Shown piece by piece: positions 52,035 to 60,689 of a stretch of DNA of 64,000 nucleotides; position 1 is the stretch's first letter; each line of letters opens with the position of its first letter. Made by a program: the position numbers and the translations under genes. Origin of the DNA: Oribacterium asaccharolyticum ACB7. GTDB taxonomy: Bacteria; Bacillota; Clostridia; Lachnospirales; Lachnospiraceae. The DNA is taken from assembly GCF_000238075.1 (NCBI RefSeq), contig NZ_JH414505.1, positions 210,477-274,476 of the forward strand. Direction: 5' to 3'. The notes under the pieces are model-generated. The model did not search any database. It saw only the letters and a list, made by a program, of their open reading frames with translations, and was not told the origin of the DNA.

Positions 52035-53240
52035 CTATCCTTCTAAATCGGTATATACCAAGACTTTTACGGCCTTTCTGTTCTTCATATCATATAGTGC
52101 CGCTTCTATATTTTCCATACCGCGGTAGCTTTTCGTGAAAAATGCGCTCGGATGAAAATTCCGTTCCTTGACTATCTTCATGATTTTCTCAAGATGCGCT
52201 CTTCCGCCCTTGGAAAGGGAGAAGACAAAGCTCTTTCCCGCCATACCCTTTCCTAAGGAAAATTTCGGTAAATAGAGGGCGTCTACCGCCTTCTTTTCTC
52301 TCTCTTCTCCATCAATTAGATAGCGAAGCGGTCTTCCGGAAAGCTCTTCCGTTACAATGTCCTCATCCGCCCCGAAATAAGCCACATTGCTGACCACGCC
52401 GCCACCGTATTTTACCATGTCGGAAGCTTCACATAGGGCATATTCGTCTCCTCCGCAAAGAAGCACCCGGTCCACCCCTTTTCCGGCAGTCCTGTTCCAA
52501 ATCTCGTTCACAATAGAAGAATTGGTGGAATTTGCCAGAGGATGCTTTCCTTCGGGAAGGGGCGTTCTAAGCTCTCTATAGTCCAAAACCTCCACCGGAC
52601 AATCCTTTGTTCCCATACTAAGAGCAAGGCTCTTACTCTCTTCTCTGCTTCCCACGACAAAAATGCGACTTGCTCCGAAGTACTGCGCCGCAAAGATTGC
52701 CGCAAGACCGATGGCGCCGATTCCCAGTACACAGACCGTATTTCCAGGCTCCACTCTTCCTTCTTCCGCCGCCGTAAAGCCGGTTTGCAGAACGTCGGTG
52801 CAGAGAAGCGCATCTTCTAAGGAAAGACCCTCCGGAATTTTTCCGCAGTTTTTATCCGCATGGGGCAAATAAAAACACTCCTGAAAAGCCCCGTCTATGG
52901 ACTTTCCGAGGGAATGGGCGGAAAAGGGATAGCCTGCGTGAGACTCATTTTCCGTAACTTCTTCACTCTCCCAGTTCGGGGTAATGGCGGAAATCGCCAC
53001 GATTTCTCCCACGGAAAAATCCTTTACCGCACTGCCTTTCTCTATAATCTTCCCCACGCACTCATGCCCCAGAGTGAGATTCTCTCTCTTCGGAGAGCCC
53101 TGCCAGATTGTATGCACATCACTTGTGCAAGGCGCAAGAAGAAGAGGCATGATGAGCACACCGTGTTCCTCTATTAAACGCGGCTTCTCCTTTTCCATCC
53201 ATTTCACTTTTCCTCTTCCCTCTAAGACAAATGCTCGCAC
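52035..53240 (-). CDS. Zinc-dependent medium-chain dehydrogenase
   Basis: GTG at 53240 is preceded by AAAGGAAG, so I prefer it to the ATG at 53303. The 401-residue product has catalytic-zinc residues in APCTSDVHT and LGHECVGKI and a Rossmann motif VCVLGIGAIGLAAIFAAQYFG. The four-cysteine structural zinc lobe is not evident. It sits inside the glycan operon and may reduce or oxidise a sugar nucleotide or an alditol intermediate. Confidence 0.82.
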   Translation of the reverse strand: MRAFVLEGRGKVKWMEKEKPRLIEEHGVLIMPLLLAPCTSDVHTIWQGSPKRENLTLGHECVGKIIEKGSAVKDFSVGEIVAISAITPNWESEEVTENESHAGYPFSAHSLGKSIDGAFQECFYLPHADKNCGKIPEGLSLEDALLCTDVLQTGFTAAEEGRVEPGNTVCVLGIGAIGLAAIFAAQYFGASRIFVVGSREESKSLALSMGTKDCPVEVLDYRELRTPLPEGKHPLANSTNSSIVNEIWNRTAGKGVDRVLLCGGDEYALCEASDMVKYGGGVVSNVAYFGADEDIVTEELSGRPLRYLIDGEEREKKAVDALYLPKFSLGKGMAGKSFVFSLSKGGRAHLEKIMKIVKERNFHPSAFFTKSYRGMENIEAALYDMKNRKAVKVLVYTDLEG

Positions 53241-53396
53241 AGCGACTTCCTTTCTTTTTTCGTAAAATACTTTGCAGCTCACCGAATTATGATGGATTAT
53301 CATTCTATAAAGGCCTTAGCCTCTATTCTACCCTCGTGGCAAACAACTTCACGCTTTGCCAAAATATTGCTTTCCTATAGGTGATTCCCTTCAATC

Positions 53397-54626
53397 CTAA
53401 AGCTCCGTTATCCTTTCGCCCCTAAGTGCCAAAATCCGCGGGCAGGGCTGAAAATCTCTCTTGATAATCCCGGCTATTTCGTCCGTATAGCCCGGTGCCA
53501 CGATAAGAATTTCGTCCACCGTCTCCTCCTGAAAATGCTTAGGCGGCACAATCAATACATGGGAAGCCGGACTGTACAGTCCCTGCTTAAAGGGTGCAGA
53601 GTCAATGATATAGGAAACTGCATCCTTTAGCGCCGTTGTAGAAAGCAAGGTGAGCCCCTGATGGCTCGCACCCCATATAGCCATCTTTTCTCCCTTTTCC
53701 TTTAGCTTCGCAATATGAGCCTCTACGTCTTCTTGAATCTCCTTTTCATTTTCAAGAAGAGGAGAAATGTCGATTTTCTGCCCGCTGTAGCGGAAAATGC
53801 TTAAGTTCTCCTTCGCTTCCTTTTGCAAAACAAACTCAATGGTATCCCGATTGATTACGCGACTCTCGAGAAGAGAAAAACCGGCTTCCTGAGAAAGGTA
53901 TTGCAGGCTCTCTTCCGTGAAATTACTGATATGGTCACGGAGCAGCTCATAGTAGCTCTTATTTTCCAAAATATAATGAAAGCTCGGTACCGTGAGGAGG
54001 AAAATGCCGCCCGCCCGAAGATGCGTATACGCGTAGTCCAGCATCCCCTTCGGGTCCTTCTGGTGCTCGAGGAAATTAAACTGCACCATGGCATCGACTT
54101 CCTCTCCGACTTCCTTTTCGTGTTTTCCGTCCGGAGAAAGAGCAATAAGTCCCTTTAAGGAAAAGTCTTCTTCCGGGAATCCCTCATAGAGAGGAAGACC
54201 TGCTGCCCTCCCCTTTTCCACAAGGCTCTTCTTATGCTCTATACCAAAAGTATAGGGCGTCAACGCTCCGCATTCCACGCCTTCCCACATCTTAAGGAAC
54301 TCTCCCTGCCCGCTTCCAAGCTCCAAGATTACGGGCTCCCTCTGTCCTTTATTATGCAAATAGGAAAGAAGCTTTGTGTATTCTTCCTCTCGAAGACGGC
54401 GCATGGTTGTTGTTCCGCCTCCTGCACGAATCACATCCTTATAATAGGAAACAGGCTCGGTATCAAACTGCACCAGACCGCAGTGCAGACATTGGCAAAG
54501 CGGTAAATCCACCGGCTTTTCCCGCTCCAAATCCTCTTTTCTCGGAAAATCCTGCGCAGAGGCAGGCATATTATGAAAAACGGCAAGCTCGGAAAGCTTT
54601 TCTCCGCAGACGATGCAGTTTGCCAT
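53397..54626 (-). CDS. SAM-dependent sugar C-methyltransferase-like protein
   Basis: The 409-residue protein has an N-terminal zinc-binding module (CIVC near residue 4, CLHC near residue 46). A class I SAM domain follows (PVILELGSGQGEFLKMW, VQFNFLEHQKDP) and then a C-terminal domain (KMAIWGASHQGLTLLSTTAL). This three-part layout is that of NDP-sugar C-methyltransferases such as TylC3. It suggests that a branched-chain sugar is made. Confidence 0.78.
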   Translation of the reverse strand: MANCIVCGEKLSELAVFHNMPASAQDFPRKEDLEREKPVDLPLCQCLHCGLVQFDTEPVSYYKDVIRAGGGTTTMRRLREEEYTKLLSYLHNKGQREPVILELGSGQGEFLKMWEGVECGALTPYTFGIEHKKSLVEKGRAAGLPLYEGFPEEDFSLKGLIALSPDGKHEKEVGEEVDAMVQFNFLEHQKDPKGMLDYAYTHLRAGGIFLLTVPSFHYILENKSYYELLRDHISNFTEESLQYLSQEAGFSLLESRVINRDTIEFVLQKEAKENLSIFRYSGQKIDISPLLENEKEIQEDVEAHIAKLKEKGEKMAIWGASHQGLTLLSTTALKDAVSYIIDSAPFKQGLYSPASHVLIVPPKHFQEETVDEILIVAPGYTDEIAGIIKRDFQPCPRILALRGERITEL

Positions 54627-54644
54627 CGATTTCCCCTTTCTTCT

Positions 54645-55826
54645 TTATACTTTATTACATTCCGTTTCATAAATAAATTCATACAGCTCTTCTATTCCGG
54701 AAGAAAAGCTGATTTGCTCTTCAAATCCCAGCGCGGAAAGCTCTTTTGTATGCGCCGTAAAGTCATAATCTCCCTCTACATTGGGGGGGCGCAGGCCAAA
54801 GCGCAGGAGACTTGCTTCGCTATATCTAAGCCCCTTTTTCTTAAGGAAGGAGAAGCCGATTTGCTCGATTTCTTTAATATAGTCGGAAAGAAGACGGCTT
54901 TTTCCGCTACAGATGTCTATCGTAAAGCTACCGCAGTCTTTATCCTGCCCGAACAATCCTGACTCAAGCTGCTTCTCCTTATACTCGATTTCCGAATCTG
55001 CATTCTCTCTTTCCGGGTTTTCGCCCTCCGATTTACTACCTCTCTGATTTCTGCTTTCTTCCTTCCGCGTCGGAATATCCAAATCCGTAAGGAAGGCCAA
55101 TGCACGCCCGAAATCTTCCTCCGCCATGAAATTCCAAATTTTATTTCCACTTCCGAGCTCCGTTTCCGTACCTCTTAAGGTGTTTCTCACAAGCGTCTTT
55201 ACAAGACTTCTTTCATGATCCCCTTTTCCGTAGATAGAATAAATTCGAAGGTCGATAAATTCCATCTCCCCGTGGTTTTTCAGGCCGTATTCGGAAAAAG
55301 CGAGTTTCTTCTCCCCGTAGGGACTTGCCGGAAGGGGATCTTCTCTTGTGCCTCTCCCCATTTCCGCCTGTGATCCCGCAAAGAAAAAGCGTTTTATGCC
55401 ATGTGCCTTAGCCCAGGAAAAAAAGGCCTTGCTCACGCGAAGATTCTTTTCCTGCGTTGCAATATCCGAACGCCCGAGAGAGCCTACACCGTCCCAAGCA
55501 AAATGCAGAACCGTGTCAAAGTGGAGCTCGCTAAGAGAGGCCGGACTAACCGGACTAAGGTTTTCAGAAGTAGCATTCCTTTCTGTAGTGATGCCGGCTT
55601 CCGTAGTACTGTTGTTATATTCCGCTTCTCCTGCATTTTCTTTCTCCCAAAGAAGAAAGCTTTCCATGTTAAGGGAGAGAAGTTCAATTCCCTTCTCTCC
55701 CTTAAGTCTTTCTTTATTCCGACTCTCCGGACGCAAAATCCCGTAGACTTCATGTCCCTTTTTTAAAAGCGCTTTTCCCGTACTAATGCCGAGGAAACTC
55801 GTAATCCCGCTAATCAGTACCCGCAT
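54645..55826 (-). CDS. NAD-dependent sugar epimerase/dehydratase
   Basis: This 393-residue SDR protein starts MRVLISGITSFLGISTGKAL with the GxxxFLG nucleotide motif and has an SPYGEKKLAF (YxxxK) active site near residue 170. A Ser/Glu/Asn-rich insertion lies at about 255-290 (ESRNQRGSKSEGENPERENA). It probably epimerises or reduces an NDP-sugar. Its stop abuts the start of the TPP enzyme's end (no gap), so translation is coupled. Confidence 0.85.
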   Translation of the reverse strand: MRVLISGITSFLGISTGKALLKKGHEVYGILRPESRNKERLKGEKGIELLSLNMESFLLWEKENAGEAEYNNSTTEAGITTERNATSENLSPVSPASLSELHFDTVLHFAWDGVGSLGRSDIATQEKNLRVSKAFFSWAKAHGIKRFFFAGSQAEMGRGTREDPLPASPYGEKKLAFSEYGLKNHGEMEFIDLRIYSIYGKGDHERSLVKTLVRNTLRGTETELGSGNKIWNFMAEEDFGRALAFLTDLDIPTRKEESRNQRGSKSEGENPERENADSEIEYKEKQLESGLFGQDKDCGSFTIDICSGKSRLLSDYIKEIEQIGFSFLKKKGLRYSEASLLRFGLRPPNVEGDYDFTAHTKELSALGFEEQISFSSGIEELYEFIYETECNKV

Positions 55827-58010
55827 TTACTGCCTCTTCTTTAAGAGCATGAGCATTTCCATTTCCTCATCCGGAAGGAAGGGATCCATATCCTGCAAGG
55901 GCGGGCTGAAAAGATTTCCGTCCTTATCCCTCTTTGCACTGGATTTGGGCAGGAACTGCTGCGTAAGGCTTACAAAGACTTCGCAAAGCACCGGCCCCTC
56001 CTGTGTCAAAGTTTTCTCGATTCCCTCGGAAAGCTCCTTATTGCTGTGAATGGAAACATAGGGGTAGCCATAGGCATACGCGAGCTTCTTTAAGCTTGGG
56101 AAAGAAAGGTCCGTACCTTCTCCCTCCATGCCGGAGTCCACACCGATTCCCACCAAAGGCTTTCCGAAGAAGCTGTTCTGTGTCTGACGAATGGAATGAT
56201 ACCCGCCGTTATTTACCACAAAAATCTTCAGCGGCATCTTGTGGTGGATAATGGTCTGCAGCTCCTGCAGGTTCATCTGAATGGAGCCGTCTCCGGTTAG
56301 GACAATGATATCCTTTTCTTGGTAAGGCGGATAGCTTTCTTCCTTTCCCTGCCAATACGGCGTCTTCTTCAGCCTTTCCGCCTCTTCCTTTGTAAAGTCA
56401 ACCGCCGCACAGTAGGCGCCGATTCCCGCCGGAAGGCCGTATCCCATGGACGCTACACCGTCCTGACTGATAAAACGGGTGCCCTTTTTAATGATATAAC
56501 TCTGTCCGCCGGCAACACAGGGAGAACCGTTCCCTACCGCAGTAATCTGATTTTCCTCCGCTCTTTCCGAAAGCTTCTCCACTAAGGCATAGACATTGCA
56601 CTCCGCAGTCTCTTCCGAACGATATTCCGGAAGAATTGTGGGATAATTTGCCTGATAGAAGCGCACGGTATCAAGCCAAGTAAGACGCTCGCTCTTATCC
56701 TCTTCCAAAACGGCCTTTGCCGCCTTTTCCCGAATGAACTTCCGGGCTTCCGCACGCACAATGCCCTCTCCGCCCTTAAAGAGGGGAAGACTCTTTTCTT
56801 CCTTTAAAAGCTCGAGCAGTGCACGAATCAAGGCCTTGGCGTCGCCGTGAAGCTGTAAATCGCAGTGCACGGAGGGCTTTGCAATCTCTTCCTTATCAAT
56901 ATCGTTCTGCATCACATAGGCTTCGGGTGCCCAGTCACGAAAGGCATAGCCAACCTGCCGAATATTCAGTCTCGATCCGATACTTAAGATGCAGTCTGCA
57001 TTTTGTACGGCAAGGTTTCCGGGTCTGTCCCCTCGTCCTCCGGGGCGTCCCGCATTTAAGGGGTGCTTTGTCGGGAAAATGTCCGGCGCATTCCAGCCGA
57101 GCACTACGGGGATTCCTAGCTTTTCGGAGAGCTCCAGAAACATCGTCTCCGCTCCGGCAATGCGAATGCCGTTTCCTGTATAGAAAATGGGGCGCTTACT
57201 TTCTCTAATTTTCTCTAAAACCTGTTTTGCGAGGGGAAGGAAGTCCTCCCAGCAAGTAAAGCCGTGGTCTTCCTGTCCTCCTAAGTCCTCGGCTAAAACA
57301 TGCGGATTCTCTTTTTTCGCATACAGTGCATGGAGGGCCTTCTTTTCTTCCTCATCCGAAAAATACTTTCGGAGCGCAGTTGCAAACTCCGGATGCTTGT
57401 TCTCCACGGCTCTCTTTTCCCAGCCGTCTCCTCCATTTTCAAAATCGGAAACATCAAAGCCCAGTAAATCCTCAGTTTCAATGGTGCAGCCTTGTACATC
57501 CACCGGAATATCCAGCCAACAGGGACCGGGACGACCGGTCTGGCTTAGGTAAATCGCTTTTTCTATCGCATAGCGCACGCGATACGGGTCAATCAGCATC
57601 TCGCTGTATTTGCACATGCAGGATACGGACTGCAGGATATCAAACTCCTGATCTCCCATGGCACGAAGCGCTCTTCCCGACCAGCGGGCGGTATTGTCAT
57701 GTCGCACCTGTCCGGATAGGACAATCATGGGAAGGGAGTCCAGGTATGCTCCCAAAACACCGGTAATCGTATTCGTTCCGCCGGGACCGGAGGTCACACA
57801 AAGGAGGGCCGGAACATTGTGGATTCTGGCATAGCTTTCAGCCGCCATAGCACAGGCCTGCTCATGATGCTGGTAGAGGGTTTGAATTCCCTTATTGTGC
57901 CCAAGCGCATCATTTAAGTGCATTGCGCCTCCGCCTACAACGGAGAAGGAGCGGCAAATCCCCGCTTCCACCAGTTTTTCCGCAATGTAATCCGCTAGTC
58001 TTTTCTTCAT
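55827..58010 (-). CDS. Thiamine-pyrophosphate-dependent acetolactate-synthase-like enzyme
   Basis: The 727-residue protein has the three domains of the ALS/POX class. The N-terminal TPP-binding half has GGGAMHLNDALGHNKG and the catalytic Glu in YQHHEQACAMAAES. The C-terminal half has the cofactor motif ITVLTGDGSIQ-like VLTGDGSIQMNLQEL ending in VVNNGGYHS. It is about 100 residues longer than IlvB. In polysaccharide loci, relatives such as YerE attach a two-carbon unit from pyruvate to a keto-sugar. Here the neighbouring methyltransferase and epimerase support such a role. It is inference, and no IlvN subunit is adjacent. Confidence 0.85.
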   Translation of the reverse strand: MKKRLADYIAEKLVEAGICRSFSVVGGGAMHLNDALGHNKGIQTLYQHHEQACAMAAESYARIHNVPALLCVTSGPGGTNTITGVLGAYLDSLPMIVLSGQVRHDNTARWSGRALRAMGDQEFDILQSVSCMCKYSEMLIDPYRVRYAIEKAIYLSQTGRPGPCWLDIPVDVQGCTIETEDLLGFDVSDFENGGDGWEKRAVENKHPEFATALRKYFSDEEEKKALHALYAKKENPHVLAEDLGGQEDHGFTCWEDFLPLAKQVLEKIRESKRPIFYTGNGIRIAGAETMFLELSEKLGIPVVLGWNAPDIFPTKHPLNAGRPGGRGDRPGNLAVQNADCILSIGSRLNIRQVGYAFRDWAPEAYVMQNDIDKEEIAKPSVHCDLQLHGDAKALIRALLELLKEEKSLPLFKGGEGIVRAEARKFIREKAAKAVLEEDKSERLTWLDTVRFYQANYPTILPEYRSEETAECNVYALVEKLSERAEENQITAVGNGSPCVAGGQSYIIKKGTRFISQDGVASMGYGLPAGIGAYCAAVDFTKEEAERLKKTPYWQGKEESYPPYQEKDIIVLTGDGSIQMNLQELQTIIHHKMPLKIFVVNNGGYHSIRQTQNSFFGKPLVGIGVDSGMEGEGTDLSFPSLKKLAYAYGYPYVSIHSNKELSEGIEKTLTQEGPVLCEVFVSLTQQFLPKSSAKRDKDGNLFSPPLQDMDPFLPDEEMEMLMLLKKRQ

Positions 58011-58014
58011 TTTC

Positions 58015-58857
58015 CTAATCCTTCCTCTCTAAAAATAAGCCATGGTGATTGATATGATAATTGCTGATTAATTTTTCGTTAAACAGTCGAGCATTCTTCT
58101 CTTCTTCGCTTTGCTTTTTTATATTCCCATCTTCGAAAATGTCCATTCCGAGTATCTTTACCCCAGCTTCCAAAACATAGGAAATGCCCTCATCAAATTC
58201 CTTTTCCGTAAAGCGTTCTCCTAAAATTTTCTTGTCCATGGAGCAGTAAAGAGGTAGATTAAGCATCTTTAAGAGCCTCGGCAAATGTGTCTTTACTCTT
58301 CCGCTCTGAAAATCTCCATCCGTAAAACAGTACAGGCTGGTATTTAAAATGGGATCTCGAAAGGCTTCCTTCTCCCTATTCAAATCCATCTTTTCCGCTC
58401 TCGCATCCTTTAAATGCGACTCCCGCCTCGGACGATACTCGTCGCTTAAACTCATAAGAGCATCATTGATCTCCGCCTTTTCCTTTTCCGGTGTTCCCAG
58501 AAGAAGTATCCCCTTACAATGCGGGACGGACACCATGACTTCCCTAAGCCAGGAGCGATGGCTGAGTTCTTCTCCCTCTCCTCTCTTTAAATCCGCCTGA
58601 TGGTCAAATAGGAGGAGCAGAAATTCCTCTGAAAGACCGTCTAAAAAATATTTTGTCAGAAAATGATAGTCTGCAGAATCGAAAAAATGCAACCCATAGG
58701 GAGAAAACTTTTCTTTCTTTAAGGCTTCCCTGAAACTATTTGAAGAACAGCTCTCTACTCGTATCCCTTCTGTAAGGGAAAGCTCCCGATAGCCTCCTTG
58801 TAAATCCAAAAAGATAATCTCCGATTCTCTCCCCATCTCTTCCCGGTCTTCCTCCAT
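58015..58857 (-). CDS. Arginase-fold-like protein of unknown activity
   Basis: The 280-residue product has segments that look like arginase/agmatinase motifs in order. GLHFFDSADYHFLTK is near residue 55, LLLFDHQADLKRG (compare DAHxD) is near 80, and PLYCSMDKKILGE (compare SxDxDxxDP) is near 210. Several metal ligands appear altered, so activity is uncertain. It is the first gene of the glycan operon, four bases from the TPP enzyme. It has no signal peptide. Confidence 0.45.
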   Translation of the reverse strand: MEEDREEMGRESEIIFLDLQGGYRELSLTEGIRVESCSSNSFREALKKEKFSPYGLHFFDSADYHFLTKYFLDGLSEEFLLLLFDHQADLKRGEGEELSHRSWLREVMVSVPHCKGILLLGTPEKEKAEINDALMSLSDEYRPRRESHLKDARAEKMDLNREKEAFRDPILNTSLYCFTDGDFQSGRVKTHLPRLLKMLNLPLYCSMDKKILGERFTEKEFDEGISYVLEAGVKILGMDIFEDGNIKKQSEEEKNARLFNEKLISNYHINHHGLFLERKD

Positions 58858-58939
58858 CTATGGCTCCTTTCCAAATTTCAAAAAGCCTGTCTGCAACCCA
58901 TTATAGCTTATATTTCCCTAGGAAAAAGCGAATTTTCGC

Positions 58940-59701
58940 TTACAAAGCATCTCCATAGTCTAAATACAGTAGACAAAGCCCCTTTGCGGGAGCTGTCGGC
59001 CCGGCAAGGCGCCTGTCTCTTCCGGCAAGTATCTCGGAAAGTGCAGAGGGCGAAATCCTTCCTCTCCCGACTTCCAAGAGGGTTCCGCAAAGGATGCGAA
59101 TCATGTGATAGAGAAAACCGTTTCCCTTTACGGTAAAATGCAGATACTCCCCCTCTTCTTCCAAGCGAAAATCCGTGATACAGCGCACTGCAGAGCCTCC
59201 CTGTAACAGGGTCTGCGCCTTGGGGTTCGCAAAGGAAGTGAAGTTGTGCTCTCCTTTTAAAATTTCGATTCCCTCCCGAATCTTCACCAAATCAAGCGGA
59301 AAGGTATAATGGTAGTACAGTCTTTGAAAGAGCGGATTTTCCACTCGCGCCCTGTCTATACTGTAGCGATATTCCTTCGTATGTGTCGTAAAACGAGGGT
59401 GAAAATCCTCCGTCTTTTTCCAAGCGGAAAGAACACGAATATCTTCCGGAAGATAGCTGTTTAATGCTCTCTCATAGTTTTCGGGATTCCGCTCCGCTTC
59501 CGTATCGAAGGAAAGAATATTTCCCAGAGCATGGACTCCTTGGTCTGTCCGACTCGCCCCGATAAAGTTTTGGCACTCTCCCGGAAAAAGACGCGAAAGC
59601 ACTTCCTCTACCTCTCCCGAGACCGTCCGAAGCTCCTCTTGCCTCTGAAATCCATGATAATTTGTGCCCTCATAGGCCAGTTTCAATACAAAACGATGCA
59701 A
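58940..59701 (-). CDS. truA: tRNA pseudouridine synthase A
   Basis: This 253-residue protein modifies positions 38-40 of tRNA. It has FVLKLAYEGTNYHGFQRQ, the catalytic aspartate in GASRTDQGVHALGN and FLYHMIRILCGTLLEVGRG near the end. It follows ecfT in the common ecfA-ecfT-truA order. Confidence 0.96.
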   Translation of the reverse strand: MHRFVLKLAYEGTNYHGFQRQEELRTVSGEVEEVLSRLFPGECQNFIGASRTDQGVHALGNILSFDTEAERNPENYERALNSYLPEDIRVLSAWKKTEDFHPRFTTHTKEYRYSIDRARVENPLFQRLYYHYTFPLDLVKIREGIEILKGEHNFTSFANPKAQTLLQGGSAVRCITDFRLEEEGEYLHFTVKGNGFLYHMIRILCGTLLEVGRGRISPSALSEILAGRDRRLAGPTAPAKGLCLLYLDYGDAL

Positions 59702-59882
59702 GACGCACCTCTTTCTTATATTCTCTTTCTTTTTTTATTGCTAATTATCTAATCTCGTATTTTTCAACTTTAAGGGATAGGCTTTTACACTAATTACAGC
59801 TTTGGAAACCGGACCCGGTCTTACAACTCTCCTACTCTCCTTAAATAAAGAATGCACGAAACCCTTTATCATCGTATTTTAC

Positions 59883-60689
59883 CTAGGGAAGGCTGATAAA
59901 TCGACTTCCGATAGCCATCCCTAAAATCAGAAAAAGGACAAGATAGGAAAGGTAATCCGCCTTGGTATAGTGGAGAGGCTTCATCTTGGTCCTGCCCTCT
60001 CCTCCCTGATAGCAGCGCGCCTCCATAGCCATCGCAAGGTCATAGGCTCTTCGGAAAGCGGAGACAAAGAGGGGGACAAGGATAGGCACCATAGCCTTTG
60101 CCCTATCGAAGATGCTTCCGCTCTCAAAGTCCGCGCCTCTTGCCATCTGCGCCTTCATTATCTTATCCGTCTCTTCCACTAAAATCGGGATAAAGCGGAG
60201 AGCAATAGACATCATCATCGCAATTTCATGTACCGGAAAATGGAAGAGCTTGAAGATTCCAAGTCCCTTTTCCATACCGTCTGTCAGCGCATTCGGCGTA
60301 GTCGTTAAGGTTAAAATGGAACTGGAAAGCACCAGCATCACAAGACGAATCGCCATCATGCTTGCAATTTGCAGGCCTTCCTTGGTCATTTTCAAGAAAA
60401 AAAATCGAAATAATTCTTCTCCCGGTGTGAGAAAGAGATTAAAGCTCACGGAGAGTAACAGCAAGAACAGCACGCTCTTTAAGCCTCTCACCATAAAGGA
60501 GAAGGGCACCTTCGATAAAAGAATAAAGCCGAAAAGCACAAGGGCAAGCACCGCGTAGGCAGTCCAGGAATTCACAATAAATAGGGCAATTAAAAACAAG
60601 AAGGTACCGGCAAGCTTTACTCTCGAATCAAGTCTATGAATAAAAGAGTTTACAGGATAATACTGCCCTAAGGTAATTTCTCTAAGCAT
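59883..60689 (-). CDS. ecfT: Energy-coupling-factor transporter transmembrane protein EcfT
   Basis: The 268-residue membrane protein has about six helices and the EcfT coupling motifs MARGAD (KAQMARGADFESG) and AMEARCYQGGEGRT. It links substrate-specific S-components, for example those for vitamins, to the ATPases. Its start overlaps the ecfA stop by eight bases. Confidence 0.93.
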   Translation of the reverse strand: MLREITLGQYYPVNSFIHRLDSRVKLAGTFLFLIALFIVNSWTAYAVLALVLFGFILLSKVPFSFMVRGLKSVLFLLLLSVSFNLFLTPGEELFRFFFLKMTKEGLQIASMMAIRLVMLVLSSSILTLTTTPNALTDGMEKGLGIFKLFHFPVHEIAMMMSIALRFIPILVEETDKIMKAQMARGADFESGSIFDRAKAMVPILVPLFVSAFRRAYDLAMAMEARCYQGGEGRTKMKPLHYTKADYLSYLVLFLILGMAIGSRFISLP

